Assembly (NCBI GenBank): GCA_938073925.1
Contig: CALJGH010000022.1
Coordinates: forward strand, 1-9,842
Length of the DNA: 9,842 nucleotides
Direction: 5' to 3'
Source of the DNA: an uncultured Nitrospinaceae bacterium
GTDB lineage: Bacteria > Nitrospinota > Nitrospinia > Nitrospinales > VA-1
Shown piece after piece: positions 1-7,831 of this stretch. The stretch's first letter is position 1. Every line of letters starts with the position of its first letter. The notes under the pieces were generated by a model that worked only from the letters and a program-made list of their open reading frames with translations, made no database searches and was not told the origin of the DNA. The position numbers were made by a program, and so were the translations under genes.

Positions 1-1
1 T

Positions 2-1186
2 TTACAATAATTGGAACTGCATACCAATGTTGAAAGAATCTACAGTCGCAGCATTGGAACCGTTTTTATCACCAGAGTAAAATGCCATTATTTTTGCGTT
101 ATGGCCGTCAATTATATAGTTAAACCCTCCCTCTGTAACGGATCGAGTTCCTAAATTGGCTGCTGTGTTACTCTGCTCCCTATCAAAATGCTGATAACGA
201 ATGTAAGGTTGAACCTTCCCCCAGCCAATTTTATCTGGCATTAAATAACTTGCTAAAGCAAGGTAGCCTTCGCCTTGTATGAGGGTTGTATCTGCAATGT
301 CATCTGTGTCGTAATCGTAAAAGGCTCCCTCCAGATTAAGGACTGCTCCGTTTGAAAGCTTTTTCTCCATTAGAAGATCTATATTCCAACCCGTAAAGTC
401 ACCCTGTGTAGTAGCAGTCGTACCTGTACCTGCCCCATCCTCCTCATGCTGAAATGCAAATGCTAGCGCCAGCACATCCTTAGCTCCATAATATGAGCTG
501 GTCGTATAATATCCAGGCTCTGGAGTCCAAAAATTATATGTAAAACGTGCCGCATGTAGAAAATTATCATTCTCGTCAGGGTTAGCATCAGCATTGCTTG
601 CGATGGTCCTGCCCTCAAATATTCCATAAGACCATTTGAACTTTCCGCCACCGTATTCTTTGAACACCATTGCACCATGGTCTCGTCCTGCAGCAATTGC
701 TGGATAAGCCTGAACAACTGGGAAATTGTATACATTTAGAAAGTAAGGACCATTTAGGTTAGATCTATCACTGGGAGGAAGAAACTTTCCCACCCAAAGG
801 TCAAACCCTTTAATGGAAAAAGTGGCTCTTGCATCTAGAACAAACAAGTTATGGAACTGGCCACTTGTTGCTTGAGTGTAGTTATCAGCAACACGATCAT
901 TAGTGTTGTTAACTTCAGTATTAAATTCAAAGAGAATATTTTTATGAACTTGGGTTAATGTATATAACCTCATATTGTCCAACTGTATGTCACTAGCAGA
1001 GCCACTTTGATTGCCAGTGGAGTCATTTGAAGTAGATAAAGAACTCCTGAAACCGGCACCAAATTTCATCCACCTATCACCATCCCCTTTTACCATTACC
1101 CAAGCGCCTGCGAAAGACGGCAAAGCCATGCATAGTAAAAGCACAGCAAATAATCCCAAAAATTTTCGCTTATATTGATACAACAT
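2..1186 (-). CDS. Outer-membrane porin, OprP/OprO-like (Porin_O_P-type)
   Basis: A 394-residue beta-barrel porin, expected to let small solutes cross the outer membrane. The first 28 residues form a signal peptide: a basic start (YQYKRK), a hydrophobic core (LGLFAVLLLCM) and an AGA cleavage site before W29. The mature part alternates polar and aromatic residues as barrel strands do. It carries OprP-family-like segments: DARATFSIKGFDLWVGKF, then AAGRDHGAMVF, and a late TEGGFNYIIDGHNAKI strand. I chose the ATG at 1184-1186 because a strong AGGAGG lies 6-7 nt upstream. A longer frame to 1243 would place 19 charged residues before the signal peptide. The stop TAA at 2-4 is inside the window, so the gene is complete. 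The last residues are QFQLL rather than ending in the usual Phe. It follows the urease operon on the same strand but across a 601-nt gap, so it probably has its own promoter. A role as urea/amide porin is conceivable but rests on position only. Confidence 0.8.
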   Translation of the reverse strand: MLYQYKRKFLGLFAVLLLCMALPSFAGAWVMVKGDGDRWMKFGAGFRSSLSTSNDSTGNQSGSASDIQLDNMRLYTLTQVHKNILFEFNTEVNNTNDRVADNYTQATSGQFHNLFVLDARATFSIKGFDLWVGKFLPPSDRSNLNGPYFLNVYNFPVVQAYPAIAAGRDHGAMVFKEYGGGKFKWSYGIFEGRTIASNADANPDENDNFLHAARFTYNFWTPEPGYYTTSSYYGAKDVLALAFAFQHEEDGAGTGTTATTQGDFTGWNIDLLMEKKLSNGAVLNLEGAFYDYDTDDIADTTLIQGEGYLALASYLMPDKIGWGKVQPYIRYQHFDREQSNTAANLGTRSVTEGGFNYIIDGHNAKIMAFYSGDKNGSNAATVDSFNIGMQFQLL

Positions 1187-1787
1187 TCTATCTCCTCCTA
1201 TTTTCTTCTTTAAAATTAATTCGATTTGTTTTTGGCGTCGCAAGCAAGCGGTGATCCCATTCTAAATTAAATATTTAGCCGCTCACTCTAACATAACTAA
1301 GAAAATTACAAAACTTTTCCAAATCAAACACTTTTCACATCTGTACTTTTTACCGTTTGGGTCAATTGAACTTTTCCCACGTTTCCTTTATAAAAATTTA
1401 TGGTCAATTTTCCAGTAAAGAATGTTTTGGCAAGTTTGTTCAAAATATCGATCAAATCCGTCAAGTAATTCCCCTTTTATTTACTACAAAACTAAGTCTT
1501 AAATATTTTTAATTACCTTATCTCACCTCTAAAGCAAAATTCATTCCATCTAGTCCTTAACAAAATAAGTCATTTTTTTACAAATATTTATATCTTAATA
1601 ATATTATGAAGGCGTCTTTAAGAGATCAAAGTTGCCCTAATATTAAGCGTTTATATTTTCTTTATGGTTATTTTTAATGCAAAAAACAGAATTCAGAGAG
1701 AATTTTGGGTTGGTATTTTTTAAGCAATTTAAAAATATGTAATACTTTATTTGTTGCGCTAAAGGTAATTTGAAGGAGTGAACTTAT
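1187..1787. other. AT-rich intergenic spacer
   Basis: This 601-nt spacer is very AT-rich and holds no credible gene. The only start with any open frame is a 23-codon plus-strand ATG at 1605, without a ribosome binding site. It should contain the end of the urease transcript and the porin promoter. I found neither a convincing GC-rich terminator nor a good sigma-70 promoter. Two GGTCAATT copies lie near 1360 and 1402, and a perfect 6+6 dyad sits at 1262-1278, upstream of the porin. Confidence 0.6.
1262..1278. repeat. Perfect 6+6 dyad upstream of the porin
   Basis: CTAAAT (1262-1267) and ATTTAG (1273-1278) are perfect inverted copies around a 5-nt centre, about 75 nt before the porin start. 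It could be an operator. In sequence this AT-rich, a chance palindrome is also quite possible. Confidence 0.3.
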
Positions 1788-2555
1788 TTAAAATAGTTTT
1801 TCAAAAAGATTTTTTTGCTGAATTTTATATTCCTCTTCCTCTATCAGTCCTTGCTCATAAAGATGCTTTAATTGTCTGAGTTTAACTTCTAAGGCTGGAT
1901 TCATTTGTTTACCAGAATTCCCACTCTCAATAAAATCAGACGATTCCATACTTGCCCCTTCCTTTGTTTCAGCAACAGGAAGTTGTAATTTTGCAACCAT
2001 CCAGTTTTTATGCAAACGCTTATTTGAACTAGACTTGTAATAAAGTTGACCTTTTTGAGGTATCAACTCCCAAGCAAAAATATTCCAGGCACGGGCATTA
2101 TTTTTTTGAAAAAACGTTTGTCCGTGAATCGATTCAAAACGCCAACTTAAATAATTTCTAAAAGAAAAGATATCAGCCACAGTAGTCCCGGTTTTGCTTT
2201 TCAATTCAATGTGGATAATCTTTCTGGGGCCTACACGCGCAAAAGCTTTCACAAGAATTGGAGCTAATTTTTTAATTTCAACTGGAAGAAAAGCACTTTC
2301 TTCCTTGCTACCCAAAGAAGTTCCTTTATATCTTAGAGAAACGAGATGATTAACCACTTCCCTAATAGAGATTTTTATAGGGTGATTTAATCTAAATTTA
2401 TTAATATCAAAATTTTCAGGTATTTTAGATCTGAAGCTAACATTTAGCTCAATGTTTTTTGTTTGGGCAACCGCACTTTTTATGCCTCCATAAGTAGCTA
2501 GGATGAAGAAAAATGAAACTAGTAGGGACTTTAAAAATCTATAGACTAAAATCAT
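1788..2555 (-). CDS. Exported protein of unknown function with SHOCT-like C-terminus, urease-operon tail
   Basis: A 255-residue protein whose function I do not recognise. It begins with a signal peptide (hydrophobic LLVSFFFILA, cleavage after A28-V29-A30, before Q31). There is no lipobox cysteine, so it is probably soluble in the periplasm. The central region (about 33-185) mixes beta and alpha segments, with an LAPILVKAFARVGPRKIIH stretch near its middle. A Ser/Gly linker follows (about 200-216). The last 34 residues (222-255; LRQLKHLYEQGLIEEEEY) match the SHOCT pattern, a short helical domain often found at protein ends. The gene starts 42 nt after the ureG stop on the same strand, so it is probably the last gene of the urease transcript. 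Its ribosome binding site is weak (a GTAGAG about 8 nt before the ATG). It is not a standard urease gene: it resembles neither UreH/UreJ-type nickel permeases nor UreI. Codon usage is more AT-rich than in the urease genes. Confidence 0.75.
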   Translation of the reverse strand: MILVYRFLKSLLVSFFFILATYGGIKSAVAQTKNIELNVSFRSKIPENFDINKFRLNHPIKISIREVVNHLVSLRYKGTSLGSKEESAFLPVEIKKLAPILVKAFARVGPRKIIHIELKSKTGTTVADIFSFRNYLSWRFESIHGQTFFQKNNARAWNIFAWELIPQKGQLYYKSSSNKRLHKNWMVAKLQLPVAETKEGASMESSDFIESGNSGKQMNPALEVKLRQLKHLYEQGLIEEEEYKIQQKNLFEKLF

Positions 2556-2597
2556 TTTTTTGCTCTACAAAGTATCATCAAGATATTAATTTCAGAC

Positions 2598-3200
2598 TTA
2601 TAATAGTCCCTGATCAATAATAAATTTTTCGATTTTATCAATTCCTACACCTTCTTTTAAGTCAGTAAATACGAAAGGTGTTTCACCCCGCATTTTTTTT
2701 GCATCTCTTTTCATAATATCAAGAGAAGCTCCCACATGTGGAGCAAGATCAATTTTATTGATAACCAATAAATCAGATTGAGTAATACCTGGGCCGCCTT
2801 TACGAGGAATTTTATCTCCTGCGGCGACATCAATCACATAAAGCGTCAAGTCTGAAAGTTCAGGGCTAAACGTTGCAGCGAGATTATCCCCTCCGCTTTC
2901 CACAAAGACCATATCCAAATCAGAAAAGTTTAGACATAACTCATCAATTGCAGATAAATTGATGGAAGCATCCTCTCTGATTGCTGTATGCGGGCAGCCC
3001 CCAGTTTCTACTCCTTTTATCCGTTCTTCCTGTAACGCTTTATTTTGGATCAAAAACTGAGCATCTTCCTTTGTGTAAATATCGTTGGTCACGACTGCAA
3101 TTGAATACTTTTCTCTCATGCGTCTACACAATGCATTGACTAAAGCTGTTTTTCCTGATCCAACCGGTCCACCTATCCCAACCCTAAGTAACTGTTTCAT
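2598..3200 (-). CDS. ureG: Urease accessory GTPase UreG
   Basis: A 200-residue SIMIBI-class GTPase that carries nickel and drives its insertion into apo-urease by GTP hydrolysis, acting with UreD, UreF and UreE in the cytoplasm. Visible motifs are the P-loop GPVGSGKT (11-18), the nickel-binding Cys-Pro-His of UreG (C69-P70-H71, in ETGGCPHTAIR), ESGGDNLAATFSPEL (101-115), and the guanine-specificity motif NKID (148-151). The length is typical of the family and nothing is missing. The start is 6 nt after the ureF stop (TAG). The nearest Shine-Dalgarno-like AGG is about 12 nt upstream, so translation may be coupled to ureF. Confidence 0.97.
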   Translation of the reverse strand: MKQLLRVGIGGPVGSGKTALVNALCRRMREKYSIAVVTNDIYTKEDAQFLIQNKALQEERIKGVETGGCPHTAIREDASINLSAIDELCLNFSDLDMVFVESGGDNLAATFSPELSDLTLYVIDVAAGDKIPRKGGPGITQSDLLVINKIDLAPHVGASLDIMKRDAKKMRGETPFVFTDLKEGVGIDKIEKFIIDQGLL

Positions 3201-3206
3201 TAAATT

Positions 3207-3887
3207 CTAGGACCTGAATAATCGCGTATATTGCGTTTCATGTAGTGCGCTAGCTATTCCTTGGCCAGGAGAGGTATAACCCACTTCTTCATCCTCCAAA
3301 GATAATCCTTTTGTAACACAGTTTGGAATAATACTAGTAAAGGAAGATAGGATCCTTTGCCCGCTGGTTTGCCCAATCGGTACTAGTTTGATTGCGACTA
3401 GTACTTGATTCTCCGCCCACATCCGCAAATATCCTAAAACCGCATTATGAAGAGATATTTTCCATCGAACTGCACCTAAAGTAAACAAGGATAAAAAACA
3501 GGCTCTGGGTTTCTTTTTCCACTCCCCTGCTTCTGCTATGCCCAGATCTACCAGCAACCGCGAGAGCGCTTGTGCAAGTTGTTGTTCTTCTTCCTGTAGT
3601 TCTTTGGAGTCACGGCTGGCGAAAAGAAAATCATTCCAAAAAAGCACCTCATTTTTATCCTGAGATGACCATCCATTATATAAGCGTGATAAAATTGGTA
3701 CATCCAGATATGTTAGAGAGTTTTCAAGTAGGCCTTGGATCCACAATGAAGTTGAAGTTTCATCAAAGACCCATTTTGAAGAGACCGCAAACTCCAAACC
3801 TTGCGAGTAAGCATAGGCCCCTACGGGAAGAGTAGGACTGCACAATTGAAGTAAGCGCAAAGTTTCTTCAGGCCGTTCGGAATACAT
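3207..3887 (-). CDS. ureF: Urease accessory protein UreF
   Basis: A 226-residue all-helical chaperone that bridges UreD and UreG in the urease activation complex and controls UreG GTPase use during nickel delivery. Family signatures are SPTLPVGAYAYSQGLE (17-32), the SRDSKELQ stretch (91-98), ENQVLVAIKLVPIGQTSGQR (159-178), and the C-terminal ASALHETQYTRLFRS (212-226) that contacts partners. The length is normal. The ATG directly follows the ureE stop codon with no intervening base (TAA then ATG), which suggests translational coupling. ureG follows 6 nt downstream. Confidence 0.96.
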   Translation of the reverse strand: MYSERPEETLRLLQLCSPTLPVGAYAYSQGLEFAVSSKWVFDETSTSLWIQGLLENSLTYLDVPILSRLYNGWSSQDKNEVLFWNDFLFASRDSKELQEEEQQLAQALSRLLVDLGIAEAGEWKKKPRACFLSLFTLGAVRWKISLHNAVLGYLRMWAENQVLVAIKLVPIGQTSGQRILSSFTSIIPNCVTKGLSLEDEEVGYTSPGQGIASALHETQYTRLFRS

Positions 3888-4346
3888 TTATGTTTCGCCA
3901 TGGTGAGAATGGGAGTGTGCAGAATGACCACCATAGGCTCCTCCTTCTGGTTCAAAAGGAGCAAGTTCATGCTTCACAGAAAGACCCAGAGAGCGAATCA
4001 TATCTTCCAGCACATGATCTCTTTGAATTCTGATCCAACCCTCGCCAATTTGGACAGGAATATGTCGGTTACCTAAATGATAGCAGGCACGCGCTAATAA
4101 AAAATGGTCTGGAGTGGCAAACAGGACGACCTCTTCATCGGCAGCTCGAACTTCGATAATCAACCCATTATCGGCGCGTAAAAAATCACCTTGCCTCAAT
4201 ACACTTCCTCGCTCCAACATCAATGCTGCTTCCTGATTGTCGTCCAGGAAAATTCTTAGGCGGCTCTTTTGCCTTTTGCTAAAAGGAAGGGTAAGACTCA
4301 AAGAAGTCGAAGTAGGCTCGGTAAGTTTTTCTTTTATTGTTAGCAT
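3888..4346 (-). CDS. ureE: Urease nickel metallochaperone UreE
   Basis: A 152-residue nickel carrier that hands Ni2+ to UreG and the urease maturation complex. The N-terminal half (about 13-75) is the peptide-binding domain. The C-terminal half carries the metal-binding GNRHIPVQI segment with H95, the equivalent of the conserved interface histidine (H96 in Klebsiella). The end is a short His-rich tail with five histidines at 141, 144, 146, 148 and 149, a nickel-storage feature that many UreE proteins have in longer form. It starts 9 nt after the ureC stop with only a weak ribosome binding site, and its stop abuts the ureF ATG. Confidence 0.95.
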   Translation of the reverse strand: MLTIKEKLTEPTSTSLSLTLPFSKRQKSRLRIFLDDNQEAALMLERGSVLRQGDFLRADNGLIIEVRAADEEVVLFATPDHFLLARACYHLGNRHIPVQIGEGWIRIQRDHVLEDMIRSLGLSVKHELAPFEPEGGAYGGHSAHSHSHHGET

Positions 4347-4355
4347 TAGTTATCA

Positions 4356-6059
4356 CTAAAAAAGAAAATATCTTTGTGCCAGTGGTAATACATTAGCAGG
4401 CTCACAGGTTAATAACTCACCATCGGCTCGCACTTCATAAGTTTGTGAATCCACTTCAATTTTCGGTAGATAGGCATTATGAATGAGATCTTTTTTGGTA
4501 ACGGAACGAGTATCTTTGACTGCAACCAGCCGCTTATGCAATCGTAATTTCTCACCCATTCCGGTTTCAGATGCTGCTTTCGATACAAAGCTCACACATG
4601 TTTCACTACGTGCCCCTCCCAATGCCCCAAACATGGGACGATAGTGAACGGGTTGCGGGGTAGGGATTGAAGCATTCGGATCTCCCATAGGTGCAGCTAC
4701 GATCATTCCTCCTTTTATGATCATAGCGGGTTTGGCACCAAAAAATGCCGGTTTCCACAAAACAATATCCGCCAGTTTTCCTGTTTCGATCGAACCAATT
4801 TCATGGCTCATTCCATGCGTAATCGCAGGATTGATCGTATACTTCGCTACATAACGTTTGGCACGAAAATTATCATTCCGGGAAGAGTCGGGCTTTAATG
4901 GACCGCGTTGCACTTTCATTTTGTGGGCGGTTTGCCAGGTTCTGCAGATCATCTCACCTACTCGTCCCATAGCTTGAGAGTCAGAAGCAATCATGCTGAA
5001 CGCTCCTAAATCATGAAGGATATCTTCAGCTGCAATGGTTTCTCGTCTGATCCTCGATTCGGCGAACGCAACATCTTCAGGAATTTTAGGGTCAAGATGA
5101 TGGCACACCATGAGCATGTCCAAATGCTCATCGATTGTGTTAACTGTATAAGGTCGAGTTGGATTTGTCGAGGACGGCAGAACATTCATTTCGCCACAGG
5201 CTTTAATAATATCCGGCGCATGCCCGCCACCAGCACCCTCTGTATGATAGGTATGTATAGCCCTATTTTTAAACGCCGCTAAAGTATTTTCAACAAAACC
5301 TGATTCATTCAAAGTATCGGTATGAATTGCAACCTGCACATCGAATTGGTCGGCTACCGTTAAACAATTATTTATTGAGGCAGGAGTCGTCCCCCAATCT
5401 TCATGGAGCTTCAACCCCATAACTCCTGCAATCACCTGCTCTTCTAGTGCCTCAGGAAGACTGGCATTGCCTTTACCCATAAATCCGAAATTTATGGGTA
5501 ACTCTTCGACTGCTTGATACATGCGTTGAATGTTCCAAGGACCCGGTGTACAAGTGGTAGCATTGGTTCCAGCAGAAGGACCGGTTCCACCGCCAAGCAT
5601 TGTAGTGACGCCAGACATAAGCGCCTCATCGACTTGTTGTGGACAAATGAAATGAATATGAGCATCAATAGCACCAGCAGTTGTAATTAGACCTTCCCCT
5701 GCAATGGCCTCTGTACCAGGGCCAATAATGATATCTACATCAGGCTGTATATCGGGGTTTCCCGCTTTTCCAACCCCTACAATGCGCCCCGATTTAATTC
5801 CAATATCTGCCTTAACAATGCCCCAGTGGTCCAGGATCAAAGCGTTGGTAATGACAACATCAACGGAATGTTTGGATGTCCTCTGACTTTGCCCCATTCC
5901 ATCACGAATTACCTTACCTCCTCCAAACTTGACTTCCTCACCATAGGAAGTTTTGTCTTCTTCCACTTCAATCCAGAGATCGGTATCTCCTAAACGCACT
6001 CGATCTCCTGTTGTAGGACCATACATATCTGCATAAGCACGTCTATTTATTACACTCAT
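4356..6059 (-). CDS. ureC: Urease alpha subunit (catalytic) UreC
   Basis: The 567-residue catalytic subunit, which hydrolyses urea to ammonia and carbamate at a dinickel centre. It has the usual length and full colinearity. H134 and H136 (in AGAIDAHIHFICP), carbamylated K217 (in MGLKLHEDWGTTPAS), H246, H272 and D360 are the nickel ligands. C319 and H320 (MVCHHLD) lie on the mobile active-site flap, and R336 completes the site. All have the same number as in Klebsiella urease, so the enzyme should be active. The N-terminus (SVINRRAYADMYGPTTGDRV) is typical and supports this start. The ATG overlaps the ureB stop as ATGA (6056-6059), so UreB and UreC are probably made by coupled translation. It forms the (UreABC)3 assembly with UreA and UreB. 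Confidence 0.98.
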   Translation of the reverse strand: MSVINRRAYADMYGPTTGDRVRLGDTDLWIEVEEDKTSYGEEVKFGGGKVIRDGMGQSQRTSKHSVDVVITNALILDHWGIVKADIGIKSGRIVGVGKAGNPDIQPDVDIIIGPGTEAIAGEGLITTAGAIDAHIHFICPQQVDEALMSGVTTMLGGGTGPSAGTNATTCTPGPWNIQRMYQAVEELPINFGFMGKGNASLPEALEEQVIAGVMGLKLHEDWGTTPASINNCLTVADQFDVQVAIHTDTLNESGFVENTLAAFKNRAIHTYHTEGAGGGHAPDIIKACGEMNVLPSSTNPTRPYTVNTIDEHLDMLMVCHHLDPKIPEDVAFAESRIRRETIAAEDILHDLGAFSMIASDSQAMGRVGEMICRTWQTAHKMKVQRGPLKPDSSRNDNFRAKRYVAKYTINPAITHGMSHEIGSIETGKLADIVLWKPAFFGAKPAMIIKGGMIVAAPMGDPNASIPTPQPVHYRPMFGALGGARSETCVSFVSKAASETGMGEKLRLHKRLVAVKDTRSVTKKDLIHNAYLPKIEVDSQTYEVRADGELLTCEPANVLPLAQRYFLF

Positions 6060-6373
6060 TTTTTTTCCTCCAACGGTCCCATAACTTTTCCATTGAATCC
6101 ATATACATGACGAGAACCTAAAAAAGCGACCAATTCGACTTGCCGCTCTTGTCCCGGTTCAAATCGAACTGCAGTACCTGCAGGAATATTTAGACGGAAC
6201 CCTTTTGATTTTTCACGATCAAAATGCAAAGCATCATTCGTTTCAAAAAAATGATAATGCGATCCCACCTGAATCGGCCGATCTCCAGAATTGGAAACAG
6301 TTAAGCAAACCGTTTTTCCATTTTCGTTCAGGATAATATCACCTTCATTCACTTTTATTTCGCCAGGAATCAT
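6056..6373 (-). CDS. ureB: Urease beta subunit UreB
   Basis: A 105-residue structural subunit of the trimeric urease. The signature residues MIPGEIKVNEGDIILN (1-16) and GDRPIQVGSHYHFFE (30-44) are present, along with the AGTAVRFEPGQER stretch. I start it at the ATG at 6371-6373 because known UreB proteins begin MIPGE and a GGAG lies 7 nt upstream. An open frame reaches 6427, but that extension overlaps the ureA coding sequence and is not conserved in character. The gene begins 13 nt after the ureA stop and its stop overlaps the ureC start. The separate UreA and UreB genes differ from the fused subunit of Helicobacter. Confidence 0.95.
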   Translation of the reverse strand: MIPGEIKVNEGDIILNENGKTVCLTVSNSGDRPIQVGSHYHFFETNDALHFDREKSKGFRLNIPAGTAVRFEPGQERQVELVAFLGSRHVYGFNGKVMGPLEEKK

Positions 6374-6386
6374 TTCCATTCTCCAT

Positions 6387-6689
6387 TTAGGTGATTGGGT
6401 TGTGAACCGTAACCAATTTGGTCCCATCCGGGAAGGTTGCTTCTACTTGAACTTCATGGATCATTTCGGGAATACCTTCCATAACCTGTGCGCGTTTGAG
6501 TAAAGTTGTTCCATAATGCATCAATTCTGCAACACTTTTTCCATCTCGGGCAGCTTCCAGAATAGCTGCTGAAATATAGGCAACCGCTTCCGGATAGTTG
6601 AGCTTCACACTACGAGCTAACCTTCTTTCTGCTAACAACCCGGCTGTAAAAATCATCAGCTTGTCTTTTTCCCTAGGGGTGAGTTCCAT
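6387..6689 (-). CDS. ureA: Urease gamma subunit UreA
   Basis: The 100-residue small structural subunit, standard in length. The sequence has the diagnostic pattern MELTPREKDKLMIFTAGLLA, followed by RRLARSVKLNYPEAVAYISA and the C-terminal FPDGTKLVTVHNPI. It packs with UreB around UreC and is not catalytic. A clear AGAGGT ribosome binding site lies 4 nt before the ATG. This is stronger than most in the operon and fits high expression of the structural subunits. It lies 62 nt after ureD, the largest gap within the operon. That AT-rich gap could hold a secondary promoter, but I cannot point to a convincing one. Confidence 0.97.
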   Translation of the reverse strand: MELTPREKDKLMIFTAGLLAERRLARSVKLNYPEAVAYISAAILEAARDGKSVAELMHYGTTLLKRAQVMEGIPEMIHEVQVEATFPDGTKLVTVHNPIT

Positions 6690-6751
6690 TGTGACCTCTT
6701 TTTACTTATTTTTCTAAATTTTCAATATTAAAAACCAATTCAAGTATAATA

Positions 6752-7600
6752 TCAAGTAGCCCAAATTCTTGGCTCTACCGCTTCGCGCTGGAGTACATTT
6801 TGACGTAATATTTTCCATACCTTAATGAGGTGACTTCTGCATCTCTCCACACTATTTCCCATAAAATAGCAAATGATAATACCATCCGTTTGAGTTGCGG
6901 AAAATAATTCTTGTTCACCCATGGGACTTGATATTTTATTTATTTCGTTCACCAATTCTACTTTATCTATTACGCAAACCATATTCCCAATAACTGGAAA
7001 TCCCTGCAATCCCCATTTTGCATGGAGGGCATTATCATCTCCATTTAGTTTCAGACGTTCTATCCATAAAGGCTTGCCTTCACGCCAAACTTCAAAACGT
7101 TGGTCCAGTTCGCCGCGAGAAAAGCTTTCATTCGAAGCGGGCCGTCCTAAACATAAAATTTCCCAACCCATAAAATGACTGTCGCAAGATAATTCAACTT
7201 TTGTTTTAATCTGCGCCTTAGCACCAGAAAAAATTATACTTTCTGATGGAAACCATTCCACGATTCCTTGAGGTTCGATTTTTATTATCTGCTCCTGTCT
7301 GGCCACAGCACCGGAACTTCGATAAAATTTTCCTGCTGCTGGTGTTGTAATCAGGGTATGAGCCTTGGGGTTTACGTTTATAGAAATATTTAAATGATCT
7401 CCTCCGACCACTCCACCAGGTGGATGTAAAATATAAATATGGCAAGTTCCATTTGGCTCTGGATAGAAAGGTTTCTGAACTTGCAAAGGGCCATGGTGCT
7501 TACGGTAATCAAGCAGAGTCCTATTATTGGAATTCGAAAACTTCAATTCCAATCGAGCACTCCATCCCAAGTCTAATTTTTTATTTCTCAATCTGATCAA
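6752..7600 (-). CDS. ureD: Urease accessory protein UreD (UreH)
   Basis: A 282-residue scaffold that binds apo-urease and recruits UreF and UreG for nickel insertion. Typical segments are GWSARLELKFS near the N-terminus, HGPLQVQKPFYPE (36-48), HPPGGVVGGD (59-68), TTPAAGKFYRSSG (85-97), WFPSESIIFSGA (116-127) and the closing PRIWAT. No ATG exists upstream of the conserved core. The frame is open back to a TGA near 7687 and offers only TTG at 7598-7600 as a plausible start, with no clear Shine-Dalgarno sequence. The family region begins about 11 residues into this product, so TTG fits. It is the first gene of the operon, and poor initiation would limit UreD relative to the structural subunits. 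Confidence 0.93.
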   Translation of the reverse strand: MIRLRNKKLDLGWSARLELKFSNSNNRTLLDYRKHHGPLQVQKPFYPEPNGTCHIYILHPPGGVVGGDHLNISINVNPKAHTLITTPAAGKFYRSSGAVARQEQIIKIEPQGIVEWFPSESIIFSGAKAQIKTKVELSCDSHFMGWEILCLGRPASNESFSRGELDQRFEVWREGKPLWIERLKLNGDDNALHAKWGLQGFPVIGNMVCVIDKVELVNEINKISSPMGEQELFSATQTDGIIICYFMGNSVERCRSHLIKVWKILRQNVLQREAVEPRIWAT

Positions 7601-7646
7601 GGGTATAAGTTTATAAATAAAGAGGTTAGAATAATAATTGTCTTTG

Positions 7647-7674
7647 GTAACACGCCTTATAACACCAATAACAG
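7647..7674. repeat. Three tandem (G/A)TAACA(C/G) units in the ureD leader
   Basis: GTAACAC (7647-7653), ATAACAC (7659-7665) and ATAACAG (7668-7674) are same-direction copies, with unit-to-unit steps of 12 and 9 nt. They cover the candidate extended -10 of the urease operon, so they could be binding sites for a regulator. The first unit equals one half-site of the GTGTTAC/GTAACAC operators known for some nickel regulators (NikR). No inverted partner is present, so I do not call a NikR site. Confidence 0.35.
7656..7664 (-). promoter_or_regulatory. Candidate extended -10 element for the urease operon
   Basis: On the minus strand the sequence reads TGTTATAAG, an extended -10 (TGn then TATAAG), about 55 nt before the ureD TTG. 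No good -35 hexamer lies at the right distance. Two of the tandem TAACA repeats overlap or flank it. The assignment is weak. Confidence 0.25.
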
Positions 7675-7689
7675 GACAAATGACTCACC

Positions 7690-7721
7690 AAATTCTACAA
7701 GCCTATAGCTAGATAGAATTT
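7690..7721. repeat. Perfect 8+8 dyad upstream of ureD
   Basis: AAATTCTA (7690-7697) and TAGAATTT (7714-7721) are perfect inverted copies with a 16-nt spacer that itself contains the small palindromes CTATAG and TAGCTA. The dyad lies about 90-120 nt before ureD. It could be a regulator site or an RNA hairpin. There is no U-run on either strand, so it is not a typical terminator. Confidence 0.4.
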
Positions 7722-7797
7722 ATCAACTGCCTTAGAAAGAAATAGAAATTAAAGAGGAAGATATTTGCAGAGTTTTTTGTCCTTCTCCTATTAGGTG

Positions 7798-7831
7798 AGC
7801 TTTCTCAGTAAAAGTGGACACAAAGAAAGCT
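7798..7831. repeat. Perfect 8+8 inverted repeat between ureD and the orphan gene
   Basis: AGCTTTCT (7798-7805) and AGAAAGCT (7824-7831) form a perfect 8-bp stem with an 18-nt loop. A second dyad, TCAACC (7835-7840) and GGTTGA (7846-7851), lies next to it. Neither is followed by a T-run, so Rho-independent termination after the orphan gene is not supported. They may mark regulatory sites or remnants of a mobile element. Confidence 0.35.

Noticed and set aside
1187..1243. A 19-residue N-terminal extension of the porin
   Set aside because: It is rich in charged residues, precedes a complete signal peptide, and the strong AGGAGG fits the internal ATG at 1186.
1681..1704. AATTC/GAATT stem followed by six T (minus strand) as the urease terminator
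   Set aside because: A 5-bp AT-only stem is too weak, and many similar patterns occur by chance in this AT-rich spacer.
3572..5886. Open plus-strand frames opposite ureF and ureC
   Set aside because: They lie wholly inside strongly conserved minus-strand genes and show no ribosome binding sites or recognisable domains.
6374..6427. An 18-residue N-terminal extension of UreB
   Set aside because: It overlaps ureA coding sequence, while MIPGE is the conserved UreB start and has a GGAG 7 nt upstream.
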